A stretch of DNA of 64,000 nt, from positions 248,001-312,000 of the forward strand of contig NZ_JACYOF010000005.1 of the NCBI RefSeq assembly GCF_014932895.1, given 5' to 3'. The position numbers were made by a program, and so were the translations under genes. A model generated the notes under the pieces. It searched no databases. It saw only the letters and a program-made list of their open reading frames with translations, and was not told the DNA's origin. The DNA is from Bacillus thuringiensis. GTDB taxonomy: Bacteria; Bacillota; Bacilli; Bacillales; Bacillaceae_G. Positions 1-6,992 of this stretch are shown in pieces; within the stretch, counting starts at the first letter, position 1; every line of letters starts with the position of its first letter.

Positions 1-490
1 CCCAAAGAGGCTGCTTACTTTTATATTGGCTTGTTCTAAGTTAAACTGTTTACCGACTTTAAGCTCATTAAACTGACATTAGGTTGCGCCGAATCATTGT
101 ATTTAAAATACGCCCTTCTACTTCACGGCTTTTGGAAAAACGAACATGGGTGGGTTTAGATTCTTTAGGTTGATGGATGTGTGGGCAATACCCCTAATAG
201 ATATGTCCATAAGTTTTAATAAACTTTTTCAAAGGAATAAAAAAGAATTTTGCTTAATAATAGGTATACATCCCGAGAACTATTCTACGGGATTCACGAA
301 GGCTACCGTTAAGAGCGCTCCTATCATTAAGTTATTATACAAAGGGGGAAATGGGGTTTTGAGATTTTGCTGGTGGCGGGTTTATGGGGTATGCTGTGGG
401 TGGTTGGAGGAGGTTAAGGCTTGTCTCATTTTGTCGATAATTCGATATTCTACGTCGAATCGCTGATAAATTTTTAGAGGTGGGATAAAG
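1..490. other. Left-edge stretch without a convincing gene
   Basis: No open frame here has a plausible start, ribosome binding site and protein-like composition together. A 106-codon frame at 146-466 lacks a Shine-Dalgarno sequence and is rich in Trp, Cys and Gly from G-rich DNA, so I do not call it. On the minus strand about 24 codons are open to the left edge without a start codon; they could be the remains or the tail of a gene, but I cannot name it. The right part (431-470) belongs to a dispersed repeat described separately. Confidence 0.5.
431..470 (+). repeat. Copy 1 of a GTCGGTAAATCGATAT-type dispersed repeat
   Basis: The stretch TTGTCGATAATTCGATAT followed by GTCGAATCGCTGATAAA closely matches the copy at 48554, with related copies at 23343 and 53093. 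The shared pattern is TTGTCGrTAAwTCGATAT, a short linker, then ATCGCYGATA. It lies just upstream of the broken NERD gene. I do not know a name for this family. Confidence 0.5.
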
Positions 491-820
491 ATGATTGTGA
501 AAGAACGACAAATGCCGATTTATTTACGGCAGTTAGAAGCGTTATTCAAAAGATTACCTGCTCAGCATCCGAAAAGGCAAGTGGTGATGGATGCTTTACG
601 AGATTAGGTGCTTTTGCTTGGGGTGACAATTACAAATAGTGACTTAAGGGAGTTTTTTAATTTACAGTCCAGTTCTATGGTGAAAAGAATTTTCCATAAA
701 CTGGACCCCCTTGCACTAGAAAAAACAAAGACAGAAAATATGATCTACCCCCTCTCCGATTATAATTTTGCTATAATAAATAAGTGTTTACACGAAGGGG
801 AGTGTGGAAATGAAATTTAA
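491..820 (+). pseudogene. Internally deleted NERD-domain (nuclease-related) protein remnant
   Basis: An ATG at 491 behind AGAGGTGGGATAAAG opens a 38-codon frame starting MIVKERQMPIYLRQLEALF, the usual N-terminus of B. cereus group NERD proteins, and stops at 605-607 (TAG). The same frame then continues with LLLGVTITNSDLREFF and a downstream hydrophobic segment that resembles the extreme C-terminal domain of the same family. The roughly 200 residues carrying the NERD nuclease fold are absent. The junction falls at an Arg-Asp motif followed by the stop, where both family segments normally have Arg-Asp-Tyr, so a deletion between short RDY repeats plus a Tyr-to-stop change would explain it. Family assignment is from memory; the deletion model is inference. 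The gene is almost certainly dead. Confidence 0.6.
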
Positions 821-1211
821 TATCGATCATTATATAGCTAGTGTTTTACAGTGGATATTAAATATAGCTCTAATTATTTTATCCATTGTATTATCTATCT
901 TTTTAATTAATGAGACAATCACATTTATTCAATACATATTTTCAGCGAAGAAATATACATCGTATAAATTAGTTGAAAGTATCATCGTATACTTCTTATA
1001 CTTTGAGTTTATTGCATTAATTATTAAGTATTTCAAATCGAATTACCATTTTCCGTTACGCTATTTTATTTATATCGGGATTACGGCTTTAATTCGATTA
1101 ATTATCGTGTCTCATGATGAACCATTTGAGACGTTGTTATATGCAGGTTCAATTCTTGTTTTAGTTATTGCTTTATACATATCAAATTTGAGAGATTTGA
1201 GAAAAGAATAG
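810..1211 (+). CDS. psiE: PsiE family phosphate-starvation-inducible membrane protein
   Basis: A 133-residue integral membrane protein with four hydrophobic helices. The ordering of helices and the segment [17 protein letters not shown] followed by a His-Asp-Glu-Pro stretch match the PsiE family, whose role is poorly known; in Escherichia coli it is induced by phosphate starvation. I choose the ATG at 810 because AAGGGG at 795-800 is nine bases upstream, whereas the GTG at 804 is too close to it. The start overlaps the end of the broken NERD frame. It is followed by its own hairpin terminator, so it appears monocistronic. Nothing in the promoter region shows a recognisable Pho box. Confidence 0.8.
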   Translation: MKFNIDHYIASVLQWILNIALIILSIVLSIFLINETITFIQYIFSAKKYTSYKLVESIIVYFLYFEFIALIIKYFKSNYHFPLRYFIYIGITALIRLIIVSHDEPFETLLYAGSILVLVIALYISNLRDLRKE

Positions 1212-1242
1212 TCGGGCGGACTTTAGTTTGCACGACTTTTTT
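1211..1242 (+). terminator. Terminator of psiE
   Basis: An imperfect stem (GTCGGGCGGAC with GTTTGCACGAC) followed by six T residues directly after the psiE stop codon. Confidence 0.7.
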
Positions 1243-1246
1243 CGTC

Positions 1247-1277
1247 TTGACCTTCAAGTCACTTGAAAGTTTACAAT
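1247..1277 (+). promoter_or_regulatory. MerR-type promoter of speG (19-bp spacer with dyad)
   Basis: A -35 TTGACC (1247-1252) and a -10 TACAAT (1272-1277) are separated by 19 bp, too long for normal sigma-A use. The spacer holds a perfect dyad TTCAAGT-C-ACTTGAA (1253-1267). A stretched spacer with a centred dyad is the signature of promoters activated by DNA-distorting MerR family regulators. In B. subtilis the polyamine acetyltransferase gene bltD is controlled by the MerR protein BltR, a suggestive parallel. No MerR gene lies nearby. Confidence 0.75.
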
Positions 1278-1352
1278 GTAACTAGGGTGTTTGAAATCGA
1301 AAAAAATTGAGAAATTAAGTGAAGAGGTTTCTTTTACTTGGAGGTTATAGAA

Positions 1353-1868
1353 ATGAGTCAGGAATTGAAGTTACGTCCGTTAGAGCGAGAAGATTTAAAG
1401 TTTGTACACGAACTTAATAATAATGCACATATTATGTCGTATTGGTTTGAAGAGCCGTATGAGGCTTATGTAGAACTACAGGATTTATATGATAAACATA
1501 TACACGATCAAAGTGAACGCCGATTTATCGTTGAGAAAGATAATGAAATGGTTGGATTAGTGGAGTTAGTAGAAATCGATTATATTCACCGTAGAACTGA
1601 ATTCCAAATTATTATTGATCCGAGTTATCAAGGTCAAGGATATGCAGCTGATGCGACGCGTTTAGCGATGGATTACGCTTTTTCCGTATTAAATATGCAT
1701 AAGATTTATTTAGTGGTTGATAAGGAAAATGAAAAAGCTGTACATGTTTATAAAAAGGTTGGGTTTGTTGTTGAAGGTGAACTGCAAGATGAGTTTTTCG
1801 TTGATGGTTCGTATCATAATGCGATAAGAATGTGTATGTTCCAAAAGACATACTTCGGAGCGAAATAA
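1353..1868 (+). CDS. speG: Spermidine N1-acetyltransferase (GNAT family)
   Basis: A 171-residue GNAT acetyltransferase expected to transfer acetyl from acetyl-CoA to spermidine or spermine in the cytoplasm, neutralising excess polyamine. Seen directly: the acetyl-CoA pyrophosphate loop QGQGYA at residues 93-98, the following helix, and HVYKKVGF near 131-138 with the conserved Tyr that acts as general acid in the family. An acidic N-terminal stretch ([17 protein letters not shown]) matches the polyamine-binding loop of SpeG. The ATG at 1353 is eight bases after GGAGG; the upstream in-frame TTG overlaps that site and is not used. Single-gene unit with a MerR-type promoter and a strong terminator. 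Close alternatives are other ribosomal or polyamine GNAT enzymes, but length and motifs favour SpeG. Confidence 0.88.
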   Translation: MSQELKLRPLEREDLKFVHELNNNAHIMSYWFEEPYEAYVELQDLYDKHIHDQSERRFIVEKDNEMVGLVELVEIDYIHRRTEFQIIIDPSYQGQGYAADATRLAMDYAFSVLNMHKIYLVVDKENEKAVHVYKKVGFVVEGELQDEFFVDGSYHNAIRMCMFQKTYFGAK

Positions 1869-1879
1869 CTGAGTGGAAA

Positions 1880-1914
1880 GGCTATAGACGAAACATTGTC
1901 TATAGCCTTTTTTT
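1880..1914 (+). terminator. Terminator of speG
   Basis: Perfect 10-bp stem GGCTATAGAC / GTCTATAGCC with an eight-base loop and seven T residues. Confidence 0.92.
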
Positions 1915-1924
1915 ATATCGTAAA

Positions 1925-1961
1925 CAACAATTATTTATTGATAAACAATAAATAATTGTTG
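1925..1961. promoter_or_regulatory. Perfect 16-bp inverted repeat overlapping a promoter
   Basis: CAACAATTATTTATTG is repeated in inverse orientation after the five-base spacer ATAAA. The right arm runs into TTGACT (about 1958-1963), which with TAATAT 17 bp on makes a plausible promoter for the small gene at 2036. There is no T-run, so an operator for an unknown repressor is more likely than a terminator. Confidence 0.6.
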
Positions 1962-2035
1962 ACTTATAATATTATGAGGCTTAATATGATGGTAACGAGA
2001 TCAGTGGAATTAATGATGGAATTAAAGGAGAATAT

Positions 2036-2248
2036 ATGATGAAAAATAAATATGTAGTAGCTATTTCTTTCATGCTTTTAGCGATTATTTCTTTAACCAT
2101 ACATGCTTCAAACAGTAAAGTAGGAGCGAATGGACTTCTTGAAGAACCTTTCTTTTTCCTAGTACCAATAAGCTATTTATTGTTCTTTAGTGGTATGGGT
2201 GTATTGCTATTTGGATTTATTACTTCTAAGTTGAAAAAGCAGAAGTAG
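2036..2248 (+). CDS. Small two-helix membrane protein (DUF3955-like)
   Basis: A 70-residue protein with two hydrophobic helices (about residues 6-23 and 39-62) flanking a hydrophilic loop that contains GLLEEPFFFL, ending in a basic tail KLKKQK. The layout and the EEPFF motif match small DUF3955 proteins of Bacillus, whose function is not known. Start ATG at 2036 lies five bases after AAGGAG; a second in-frame ATG follows immediately. It is alone in its unit, between a large upstream palindrome and a bidirectional terminator. No partner or substrate can be inferred. Confidence 0.65.
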   Translation: MMKNKYVVAISFMLLAIISLTIHASNSKVGANGLLEEPFFFLVPISYLLFFSGMGVLLFGFITSKLKKQK

Positions 2249-2292
2249 CGTTAGTTTAGGATGGCTTTGCTTTTAATGTTTTATATGTAATA

Positions 2293-2323
2293 AAAAAGAC
2301 CATGGTCAGTGCTATGGTCTTTT
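2293..2323. terminator. Bidirectional terminator
   Basis: AAAAGACCAT and ATGGTCTTTT form a stem flanked by A and T runs, serving the small membrane gene (plus) and the converging gene at 2334 (minus). Confidence 0.85.
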
Positions 2324-2333
2324 ATGTTTTATT

Positions 2334-2612
2334 TTAGTATGGAGTAGGAAGTGGAGATCCTGGTGGTCGCCACCAAGATTCAACAGTTTTCCAAGCTGTA
2401 TTATAATCGTAACCTCTTCCAAGTAAGTAACCGATAGCAACAGCTTCAGTTAATGCATGTTGATAGCCGAGGTGTGCGGCTTCGCGTAATCCGTGAGAAA
2501 CAGCTGGGCTAATGATAGCAATTGTTTGTTGTTTTAGAGGATGTTGCGGGTGCCAATGTTGATCTCGATAATAGCTATCTTGAGTCAAAGGTTGTTGCTC
2601 ATAGAAATTCAT
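2334..2612 (-). CDS. Hypothetical protein, group-specific
   Basis: A 92-residue protein I do not recognise. The N-terminus is rich in Gln, His and Tyr (MNFYEQQPLTQDSYYRDQHW), the middle is an amphipathic helical region with HLGYQHALTEAVAIGYLLGRG, and the end is Trp- and Pro-rich. It has no signal peptide and no membrane helix. The start is supported by AGGAGTG eight bases upstream. A CATAnnnTA box (a sigma-K-like -10) lies upstream on this strand, but without a good -35, so a link with sporulation is only a suggestion. The neighbour at 2782 is also short, Gln/Tyr/His-rich and divergently oriented, so the two may belong together. Confidence 0.6.
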   Translation of the reverse strand: MNFYEQQPLTQDSYYRDQHWHPQHPLKQQTIAIISPAVSHGLREAAHLGYQHALTEAVAIGYLLGRGYDYNTAWKTVESWWRPPGSPLPTPY

Positions 2613-2781
2613 AGTGTCACTCCTATCTGTAATTTATTTGTAGGCATTTATATACTCTATGTAGGTGATTTATTTAGGGAATGGGTAAAAAACATGTTTT
2701 ATGAAATTTTAAAGCATTGGTACTGTACATAGACATAGTATATATGGAATGCATTACGTATAAAAAGTGAGTTGAATAATA

Positions 2782-3009
2782 ATGAGCTGTCATTTTTACA
2801 ATAGGGATATAAACTCTGCAATTACGTTGGCTGGAGCACAGGGGACGATTCATGCGGTATATCATACTGTACAGGCGCAGCAACAATTACAAAAATCGAT
2901 GCAAGTGCAGTACATGCCTTATTATGGAGCTATTAAGCAAATAGTCCATTATGATGTATATCCTGCAGGCTTATTTTCAATTCCATATGGTGGAGTGTAC
3001 TTCTTATAA
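2782..3009 (+). CDS. Hypothetical small protein, Gln/Tyr-rich
   Basis: A 75-residue protein of unknown function. The sequence has an Ala-rich amphipathic helix near residues 13-35, a QAQQQLQ run, and a Tyr/Gly-rich hydrophobic tail (IPYGGVYFL). There is no signal peptide. The ribosome binding site is weak (GTGAG region). A CATAnnnTA element at 2734-2742 would fit a mother-cell sporulation -10 but lacks a convincing -35. It is divergent from the gene at 2334 and is closed by a strong hairpin. Composition of this type is common among minor spore-coat-associated proteins, which is inference only. Confidence 0.5.
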   Translation: MSCHFYNRDINSAITLAGAQGTIHAVYHTVQAQQQLQKSMQVQYMPYYGAIKQIVHYDVYPAGLFSIPYGGVYFL

Positions 3010-3039
3010 AAAAGCGACTGATGAAGCAGTCGCTTTTTT
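3008..3039. terminator. Bidirectional terminator between 2782 gene and crcB2
   Basis: AAAAAAGCGACTG / CAGTCGCTTTTTT with a six-base loop; A-run and T-run on either side make it work on both strands. Confidence 0.92.
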
Positions 3040-3394
3040 ATATTCCACCGAGCTTCATTCCGAGGAATGCGAAGAGGATGCCAATTATGTAAGTAGTACT
3101 TAAATATAAAAGGAATGTGATAAAGTTTTTACGATTGAGAAGCTGAACGGCTTCTAATTTAAACGTTGAAAATGTAGTGAATGCCCCCATAAATCCAGTA
3201 CCTAATAATAATTGCCAGTTTGTAGTGATTCCGTCGCCAATTATATACCCGAGTAAAAACGCTCCTGTTATATTAATAAGGAATGTAGCAATTGGAAATA
3301 AAGTTTTATTTCTCTTTTTAAACCAATTGCTAATTGTAAATCGTGTAATCGCACCAAAGAATCCTCCAATTGCTACTAATAAGGCTCCCATCAT
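3038..3394 (-). CDS. crcB2: Fluoride exporter subunit CrcB2 (FluC family)
   Basis: A 118-residue protein with four membrane helices of the CrcB/Fluc family, passive fluoride channels that protect the cytoplasm. Motifs seen: [10 protein letters not shown] near residues 10-19, the Asn in [11 protein letters not shown], and [12 protein letters not shown], whose Phe and Thr residues line the fluoride path. Its ATG overlaps the crcB1 stop by four bases, implying translational coupling, and the two proteins probably form a heterodimer as in other Gram-positives with paired crcB genes. The operon is preceded by a fluoride riboswitch. Length is typical. Confidence 0.93.
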   Translation of the reverse strand: MMGALLVAIGGFFGAITRFTISNWFKKRNKTLFPIATFLINITGAFLLGYIIGDGITTNWQLLLGTGFMGAFTTFSTFKLEAVQLLNRKNFITFLLYLSTTYIIGILFAFLGMKLGGI

Positions 3395-3804
3395 GAGTAA
3401 TCACCTTCCGTAAGCTTTTTCTTAATTAAGAGATCTCCAAGTGTATAGCCAAGGCCAGACATAATGAGGCCGCCGAGTATGCTACATGATACATATAAGA
3501 AGGCTATACTCCATTCGGAATGATTGATTAATTGCACAGTTTCTACACTGAATGTTGAAAACGTTGTAAACGAACCGATAAATCCAGTTCCGATCCCAGT
3601 GATCATTGCAGAAGGAAGGATATTTAGACGAGCAATGTAAGTTGTCAGCCATGCTAATAAGAAGCAACCAATCAAGTTAATAAGTAATGTAGCTAATGGA
3701 AACGAATGATGCCAAAATACATGAATATTAAGACCTAAATAGTAACGGGAAAGGGCGCCTAATATACCGGCTATACCAACGATAATATAAATCAATTTTC
3801 TCAC
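3391..3804 (-). CDS. crcB1: Fluoride exporter subunit CrcB1 (FluC family)
   Basis: A 137-residue, four-helix CrcB protein, first gene of the riboswitch-controlled operon. It carries GALSRYYLG and [12 protein letters not shown], the family signatures, and the conserved Asn in [11 protein letters not shown]. Start choice: the frame opens at 3825 with a TTG, but that codon lies inside the riboswitch terminator T-run, so it is excluded. A GTG at 3804 gives the usual N-terminus ([10 protein letters not shown]); a TTG at 3795 has slightly better spacing to AGAGGTG and cannot be ruled out. Expected role: with CrcB2, a dual-topology dimer exporting fluoride. Confidence 0.92.
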   Translation of the reverse strand: MRKLIYIIVGIAGILGALSRYYLGLNIHVFWHHSFPLATLLINLIGCFLLAWLTTYIARLNILPSAMITGIGTGFIGSFTTFSTFSVETVQLINHSEWSIAFLYVSCSILGGLIMSGLGYTLGDLLIKKKLTEGDYS

Positions 3805-3823
3805 CTCTTTAAATAGTTTGTTC

Positions 3824-3905
3824 AAAAAAATAGACCCCTACCAGTAGTTAAACTGGTAGGAGTCATTAGCTAAGTAGCGGTCATGGCGAACTCCATCGCC
3901 TATAA
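3824..3905 (-). promoter_or_regulatory. Fluoride (crcB) riboswitch with terminator
   Basis: Read on the minus strand, GGCGATGGAGTTCGCC followed by ACCGC and GCTAATGACTCCTAC is the conserved core of the fluoride riboswitch. The last segment pairs in CTACCAG-loop-CTGGTAG to form a hairpin followed by a T-run, an intrinsic terminator that overlaps the aptamer. This is the expected ON-switch arrangement: fluoride binding prevents termination and allows crcB1-crcB2 transcription. Confidence 0.95.
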
Positions 3906-3962
3906 AATCTATTTATAGTGTACTAAATATTATATAGGATTTTCAATAAATATGTGTTTTTA

Positions 3963-4358
3963 TTAATGAGAAGTACCAAAATTAGGATCGGTATAAACAT
4001 ACATTCTTTTTATTAACAGTGTTGTAGAATCTATTTCAAACACACTGCAAAATTTATTATCTTTAAATGATTGGTTGTTTTGTAAAGTACCACTTTCTGT
4101 ACCTTCCACCGCGATTTTTGTATCTGATATTATATATGTGAAATTATCTATATCATGGTCAAGAGAAACGATGAGCTTTGTTAGTTCTCGATTTAGTGCA
4201 TTGAATGAGTCTAATCCTTTTAACAATCCGGATTGTGGGAAGAAAACCTCAACATTTTGATCAAATAGTGATGAGACAGATTCAAAATCTTTTGCATCTA
4301 CGGCATTAAAATAATTAACGATTACTTCGATTTTTTTATCTATATATTTTGTCTGCAC
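3963..4358 (-). CDS. NTF2-like / SnoaL-type small protein
   Basis: A 131-residue protein with the alpha+beta pattern of the NTF2-like superfamily: a helical N-terminus (IVNYFNAVDAKDFESVSSLF), then DQNVEVFFPQSGLLKGLDSF, then alternating strands ending in an aromatic segment. Such proteins bind small ligands or act as isomerases or polyketide cyclases; nothing here tells which. Start is GTG at 4358 with GAGAGGAAG eight bases upstream; the only ATG options would remove the first helix. It stands alone, downstream of no operon partner and convergent with nothing. No signal peptide. Confidence 0.6.
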   Translation of the reverse strand: MQTKYIDKKIEVIVNYFNAVDAKDFESVSSLFDQNVEVFFPQSGLLKGLDSFNALNRELTKLIVSLDHDIDNFTYIISDTKIAVEGTESGTLQNNQSFKDNKFCSVFEIDSTTLLIKRMYVYTDPNFGTSH

Positions 4359-4720
4359 AGTTACGCTTCCTCTCTTTTTTATAGTAATCTTTGTATGTCC
4401 TCATAAATAATTTTTACGCGTTCCTTGTAATATACCTCCTATTTTTAGTTGGGATATAAAAAGGTTAGCCAGCATAATGGCTATATCAAATTTATACAGT
4501 AAAGGAGTGATTGTAGTTTGCTCACAGTCCTGTACTCTTTAAATATTTATGATAGAATTTTAAGATAATTGAAGTGAGGGTTGCAACAATTACTTCTTAA
4601 TTAAATATAATGATATAAAATTTTTCTTATGGTAAAATATTTCGTATGTTTATAATGTACTTTTATTTGACTGAAAATAAAGAAAAATAAACTGGTATTT
4701 AAAAAAAGGGAGTCGTTTGT
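4359..4720. other. AT-rich intergenic region
   Basis: Divergent promoter region of about 360 bp. It holds a short hairpin (TAGCCA...TGGCTA around 4465-4490) and AT-rich promoter-like stretches, but I see no recognisable operator, riboswitch or gene. A 21-codon open frame near 4478 has no ribosome binding site. Confidence 0.5.
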
Positions 4721-5779
4721 TTGAAGAAAGTTTTAAAAGTAATACTTATATGTATTTTAGTAGGAGCGGGCATTGTAGGTGGATTTTTAGGATATATGAC
4801 ACTTACAAAAGAACAGCCGGCTGATGTTATAAGTTTGAAGGTGGAAAACAATAAGGAGCGCGTATTAGAGCAAGGGAATGAATTTAAAGTCACGACATTC
4901 AATATTGGCTACGCTGGATTAGATAAGGATCAAGATTTCTTTATGGATGGGGGAAAGGGATCTGGTTCAAGTAGTAAAGGGCAGACTGAAGTTAACTTAA
5001 AGAATATGCTTTCGTTTTTACAAAGTGAGAATAGTGATTTTTCCTTATTACAAGAAGTAGATATAAAATCGCTTCGCTCATTTGATATAAATGAACATGA
5101 ATTTTTGAAAAAAGGATTACCTGATTATGCTTCGTCATTTGGAAAGAACTACGATACAAAATGGGTTCCTGTTCCAATTACAAGTCCAATGGGATATGCT
5201 GAGGCAGGATTGAGTACGTTTTCTAAATATAAAGTTCAAACAGCAAAGAGGTTCCAATTACCAGGAATGGAGCCTTGGCCAAAGCGTTTATTTGATTTAG
5301 ATCGAGCGATTGTTGAATATAAAATCCCGGTTAATAATGGGAAAAATGTTAGGCTCGTAAACTTACATTTGTCTGCTTATGATGAAGGTGGAAAAATTAG
5401 AAAGCAGCAAGTAGAGTATTTAAAAGAATATATGAACAAGCATTATGAAAATGGTGATTATGTAATAATGGGTGGAGACTGGAATCAATTAGTTTCTAAT
5501 GCTCAGCTAAGTGATCCGAAGTTTGTTAAAGAGCGTCCAGAATGGTTAGTAGAGTTGCCGAAAGATTTTACTGACGGAGGATTTAAATGGGCTGTAGACC
5601 CTTCTGTTATGACTGTGAGAGATGATGTGAAGAAATATGTAGAAGGCGAAAATTTCGTCACGATTATTGATGGTTTTATCGTTTCGCCGAATGTTGAGAT
5701 TGTAAATGTACAAGGGAAAGATTTAAAGTTTGAAAATAGTGATCATAACCCAGTGAGTGCGGTATTTAAGTTGAAGTAA
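4721..5779 (+). CDS. Membrane-anchored endonuclease/exonuclease/phosphatase family protein
   Basis: A 352-residue protein with an uncleaved-looking N-terminal membrane segment (residues 5-27) and an extracellular EEP-fold domain. Catalytic motifs are all present: TFNIGY (59-64), QEVD (111-114) with the metal-binding Glu, NLHLSAYD (about 214-221), GGDWN (251-255) and SDHNP (340-344). EEP members cleave phosphodiester or phosphomonoester bonds in nucleic acids, inositol phosphates or lipids; an exported one may be a DNase or a sphingomyelinase relative, which cannot be decided by eye. Start is TTG at 4721 behind AAAGGGAG. It is monocistronic. The downstream 200 bp is a chemoreceptor remnant. 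Confidence 0.85.
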   Translation: MKKVLKVILICILVGAGIVGGFLGYMTLTKEQPADVISLKVENNKERVLEQGNEFKVTTFNIGYAGLDKDQDFFMDGGKGSGSSSKGQTEVNLKNMLSFLQSENSDFSLLQEVDIKSLRSFDINEHEFLKKGLPDYASSFGKNYDTKWVPVPITSPMGYAEAGLSTFSKYKVQTAKRFQLPGMEPWPKRLFDLDRAIVEYKIPVNNGKNVRLVNLHLSAYDEGGKIRKQQVEYLKEYMNKHYENGDYVIMGGDWNQLVSNAQLSDPKFVKERPEWLVELPKDFTDGGFKWAVDPSVMTVRDDVKKYVEGENFVTIIDGFIVSPNVEIVNVQGKDLKFENSDHNPVSAVFKLK

Positions 5780-5790
5780 TGAAGTGCAGA

Positions 5791-5994
5791 AAGCAAGAAA
5801 ATTTCCAAGCTAAAACGACGAATATCGTAAAGGATGTTGCACATGTTTCTAATGTTATTTAACAAACGTCTGCAGCTACGGAAGAAGTGTTAGCGAGTGT
5901 GGAAGAAGAAAAAGATAGAAATGATATATCGGTGAAGACGTTACATACTGTTAGTCAACAAGTAAAGTTGTTAGAAGATATTCTAGAAAAATAA
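5791..5994 (+). pseudogene. Remnant of the C-terminus of a methyl-accepting chemotaxis protein
   Basis: In one frame this stretch reads TTNIVKDVAHVSNVI, a TAA stop, then QTSAATEEVLASVEEEKDRN and ends LLEDILEK followed by TAA. That is the C-terminal methylation helix of a chemoreceptor (the TEEV.ASVEE block is diagnostic), with an in-frame stop and no N-terminal half. It has no start codon and ends in its own terminator, so it is a decayed relic. Intact chemoreceptors occur at 32571, 34604 and 57591. Confidence 0.8.
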
Positions 5995-6003
5995 TATCGC
6001 TTG

Positions 6004-6033
6004 AAAAGAGCACAAATAATGTGCTCTTTTTTC
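6004..6033 (+). terminator. Terminator of the chemoreceptor remnant
   Basis: AAAAGAGCAC / GTGCTCTTTT stem with seven-base loop and T-run; it outlived the gene it served. Confidence 0.88.
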
Positions 6034-6098
6034 ATTTAAACGAATACTTGATAGGAATTTAATTGCTTTTCTTCGCATTTTCTGCCAAGCTTAAGGAG

Positions 6099-6171
6099 AT
6101 AAAGTGAAACTATAATCATTAGGGCCATACTCTACTGATTATTAGTCGAACCCCGCGGATAGCGGGATAAA
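6099..6171 (+). repeat. bcr1-type repeat, short degraded copy
   Basis: Both ends of the repeat are recognisable (ATAAAGTGAAACT at the left, GATAGCGGGATAAA at the right), but the middle is reduced to about 40 bp and diverged. ATAAA at both edges fits the usual target duplication. It lies just upstream of the SET-domain gene. Confidence 0.65.
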
Positions 6172-6205
6172 ATACTTCAAAGAAAGAATTATATAGGTGA
6201 CGCAT

Positions 6206-6601
6206 ATGATCGAAGTTAAGACTTCTGAACTTAGTGATGGAGAATTTAATAGAGGTGTATTCGCAACTCGTGATATTAAAAAGGGTGAGTTAATACACGC
6301 AGCACCAGTTATCTCTTATCCGAATGAACAGCATGAACATATTGAGAAAACGTTACTTGCTGATTACGCATTTGAGTATGGAATCAATCATACGGCAATC
6401 CTTTTAGGATACGGTATGTTATTTAATCATTCATATACACCGAATGCAACGTATGATATTGTCTTCGAGAACCATACGTTTAATTTCTTCGCTTATAAGG
6501 ATATAAAAGCGGGAGAAGAAATTTTAATCAATTATAATGGCGAAGTTGATAACGATGAGCTGTTATGGTTTGATAAAGAAAAAGAAGAGAACGAAAAGTA
6601 A
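6206..6601 (+). CDS. SET domain-containing protein (putative lysine methyltransferase)
   Basis: A 131-residue protein that is almost entirely a minimal SET domain. Seen: RGVFATRDIKKGELIH near the N-terminus (the SAM-binding GxxxFA-type start), LFNHSYTPNATY (the N/D-H-S-x-x-P-N motif) and GEEILINYNGE (the catalytic Tyr region). SET domains methylate protein lysines using SAM; the bacterial substrate is unknown. I choose ATG at 6206, five bases after AGGTGA, over the GTG at 6197, which has no Shine-Dalgarno sequence. A bcr1 remnant lies about 35 bp upstream. Single-gene unit. Confidence 0.85.
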   Translation: MIEVKTSELSDGEFNRGVFATRDIKKGELIHAAPVISYPNEQHEHIEKTLLADYAFEYGINHTAILLGYGMLFNHSYTPNATYDIVFENHTFNFFAYKDIKAGEEILINYNGEVDNDELLWFDKEKEENEK

Positions 6602-6625
6602 TGTAAAGAGCATAGAAAGAGCATA

Positions 6626-6664
6626 GAAAGAGTACATTCTGTTGTGGGATGTGCTCTTTTTTAT
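6626..6664 (+). terminator. Terminator of the SET-domain gene
   Basis: AAAGAGTACAT and ATGTGCTCTTT form a stem with one G-T pair, followed by T residues. Just upstream AGAGCATAGAA is tandemly repeated. Confidence 0.8.
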
Positions 6665-6992
6665 TGAAGAAAATAAAGTAAAGATTACAAAAAAATACCA
6701 CTTTCTTTTCGTGTGGTATAGTAAGATACTGAGGGATAGTGTTTTATAGAAGGTATATATTTTACAAATTGTTGTCTTTCTGATTACATGTCAAGTTTAG
6801 TAGCCCATTTGGGTTGCTTTATTATGCAATATATATTTTAATATGAGTGGCACCTCTTATAATTAAGAGGTTTATAGGTGTCTCGAATTGATTTTGGGTA
6901 CACTGTATCCACCACTTTAGATTTATGTATGTGGGGATATTATGGGCCCGTATAACGGGATAAAAAGATTATAGAAATAGAGGAATCGTAAA
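6665..6992 (+). other. Long murB leader with hairpins and a bcr1 fragment
   Basis: About 330 bp without a gene. It contains a hairpin (GTAGCCC...GGGTTGC, about 6799-6819), a second one (CCTCTT...AAGAGG, about 6853-6871) nested in CACC...GGTG, and at 6946-6964 a fragment (GCCCG...CGGGATAAA) matching the right end of bcr1. I do not recognise a known riboswitch. The region probably holds the murB promoter and a structured leader. Confidence 0.5.

Noticed and set aside
146-466. 106-codon open frame at the left edge
   Set aside because: No ribosome binding site, odd Trp/Cys/Gly-rich composition from G-rich DNA, and overlap with a dispersed repeat.
2334-3009. Sporulation (sigma-K) promoters for the two small Gln/Tyr-rich genes
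   Set aside because: CATAnnnTA boxes are present upstream of both, but no acceptable -35 element is at the right distance, so I do not list them as promoters.
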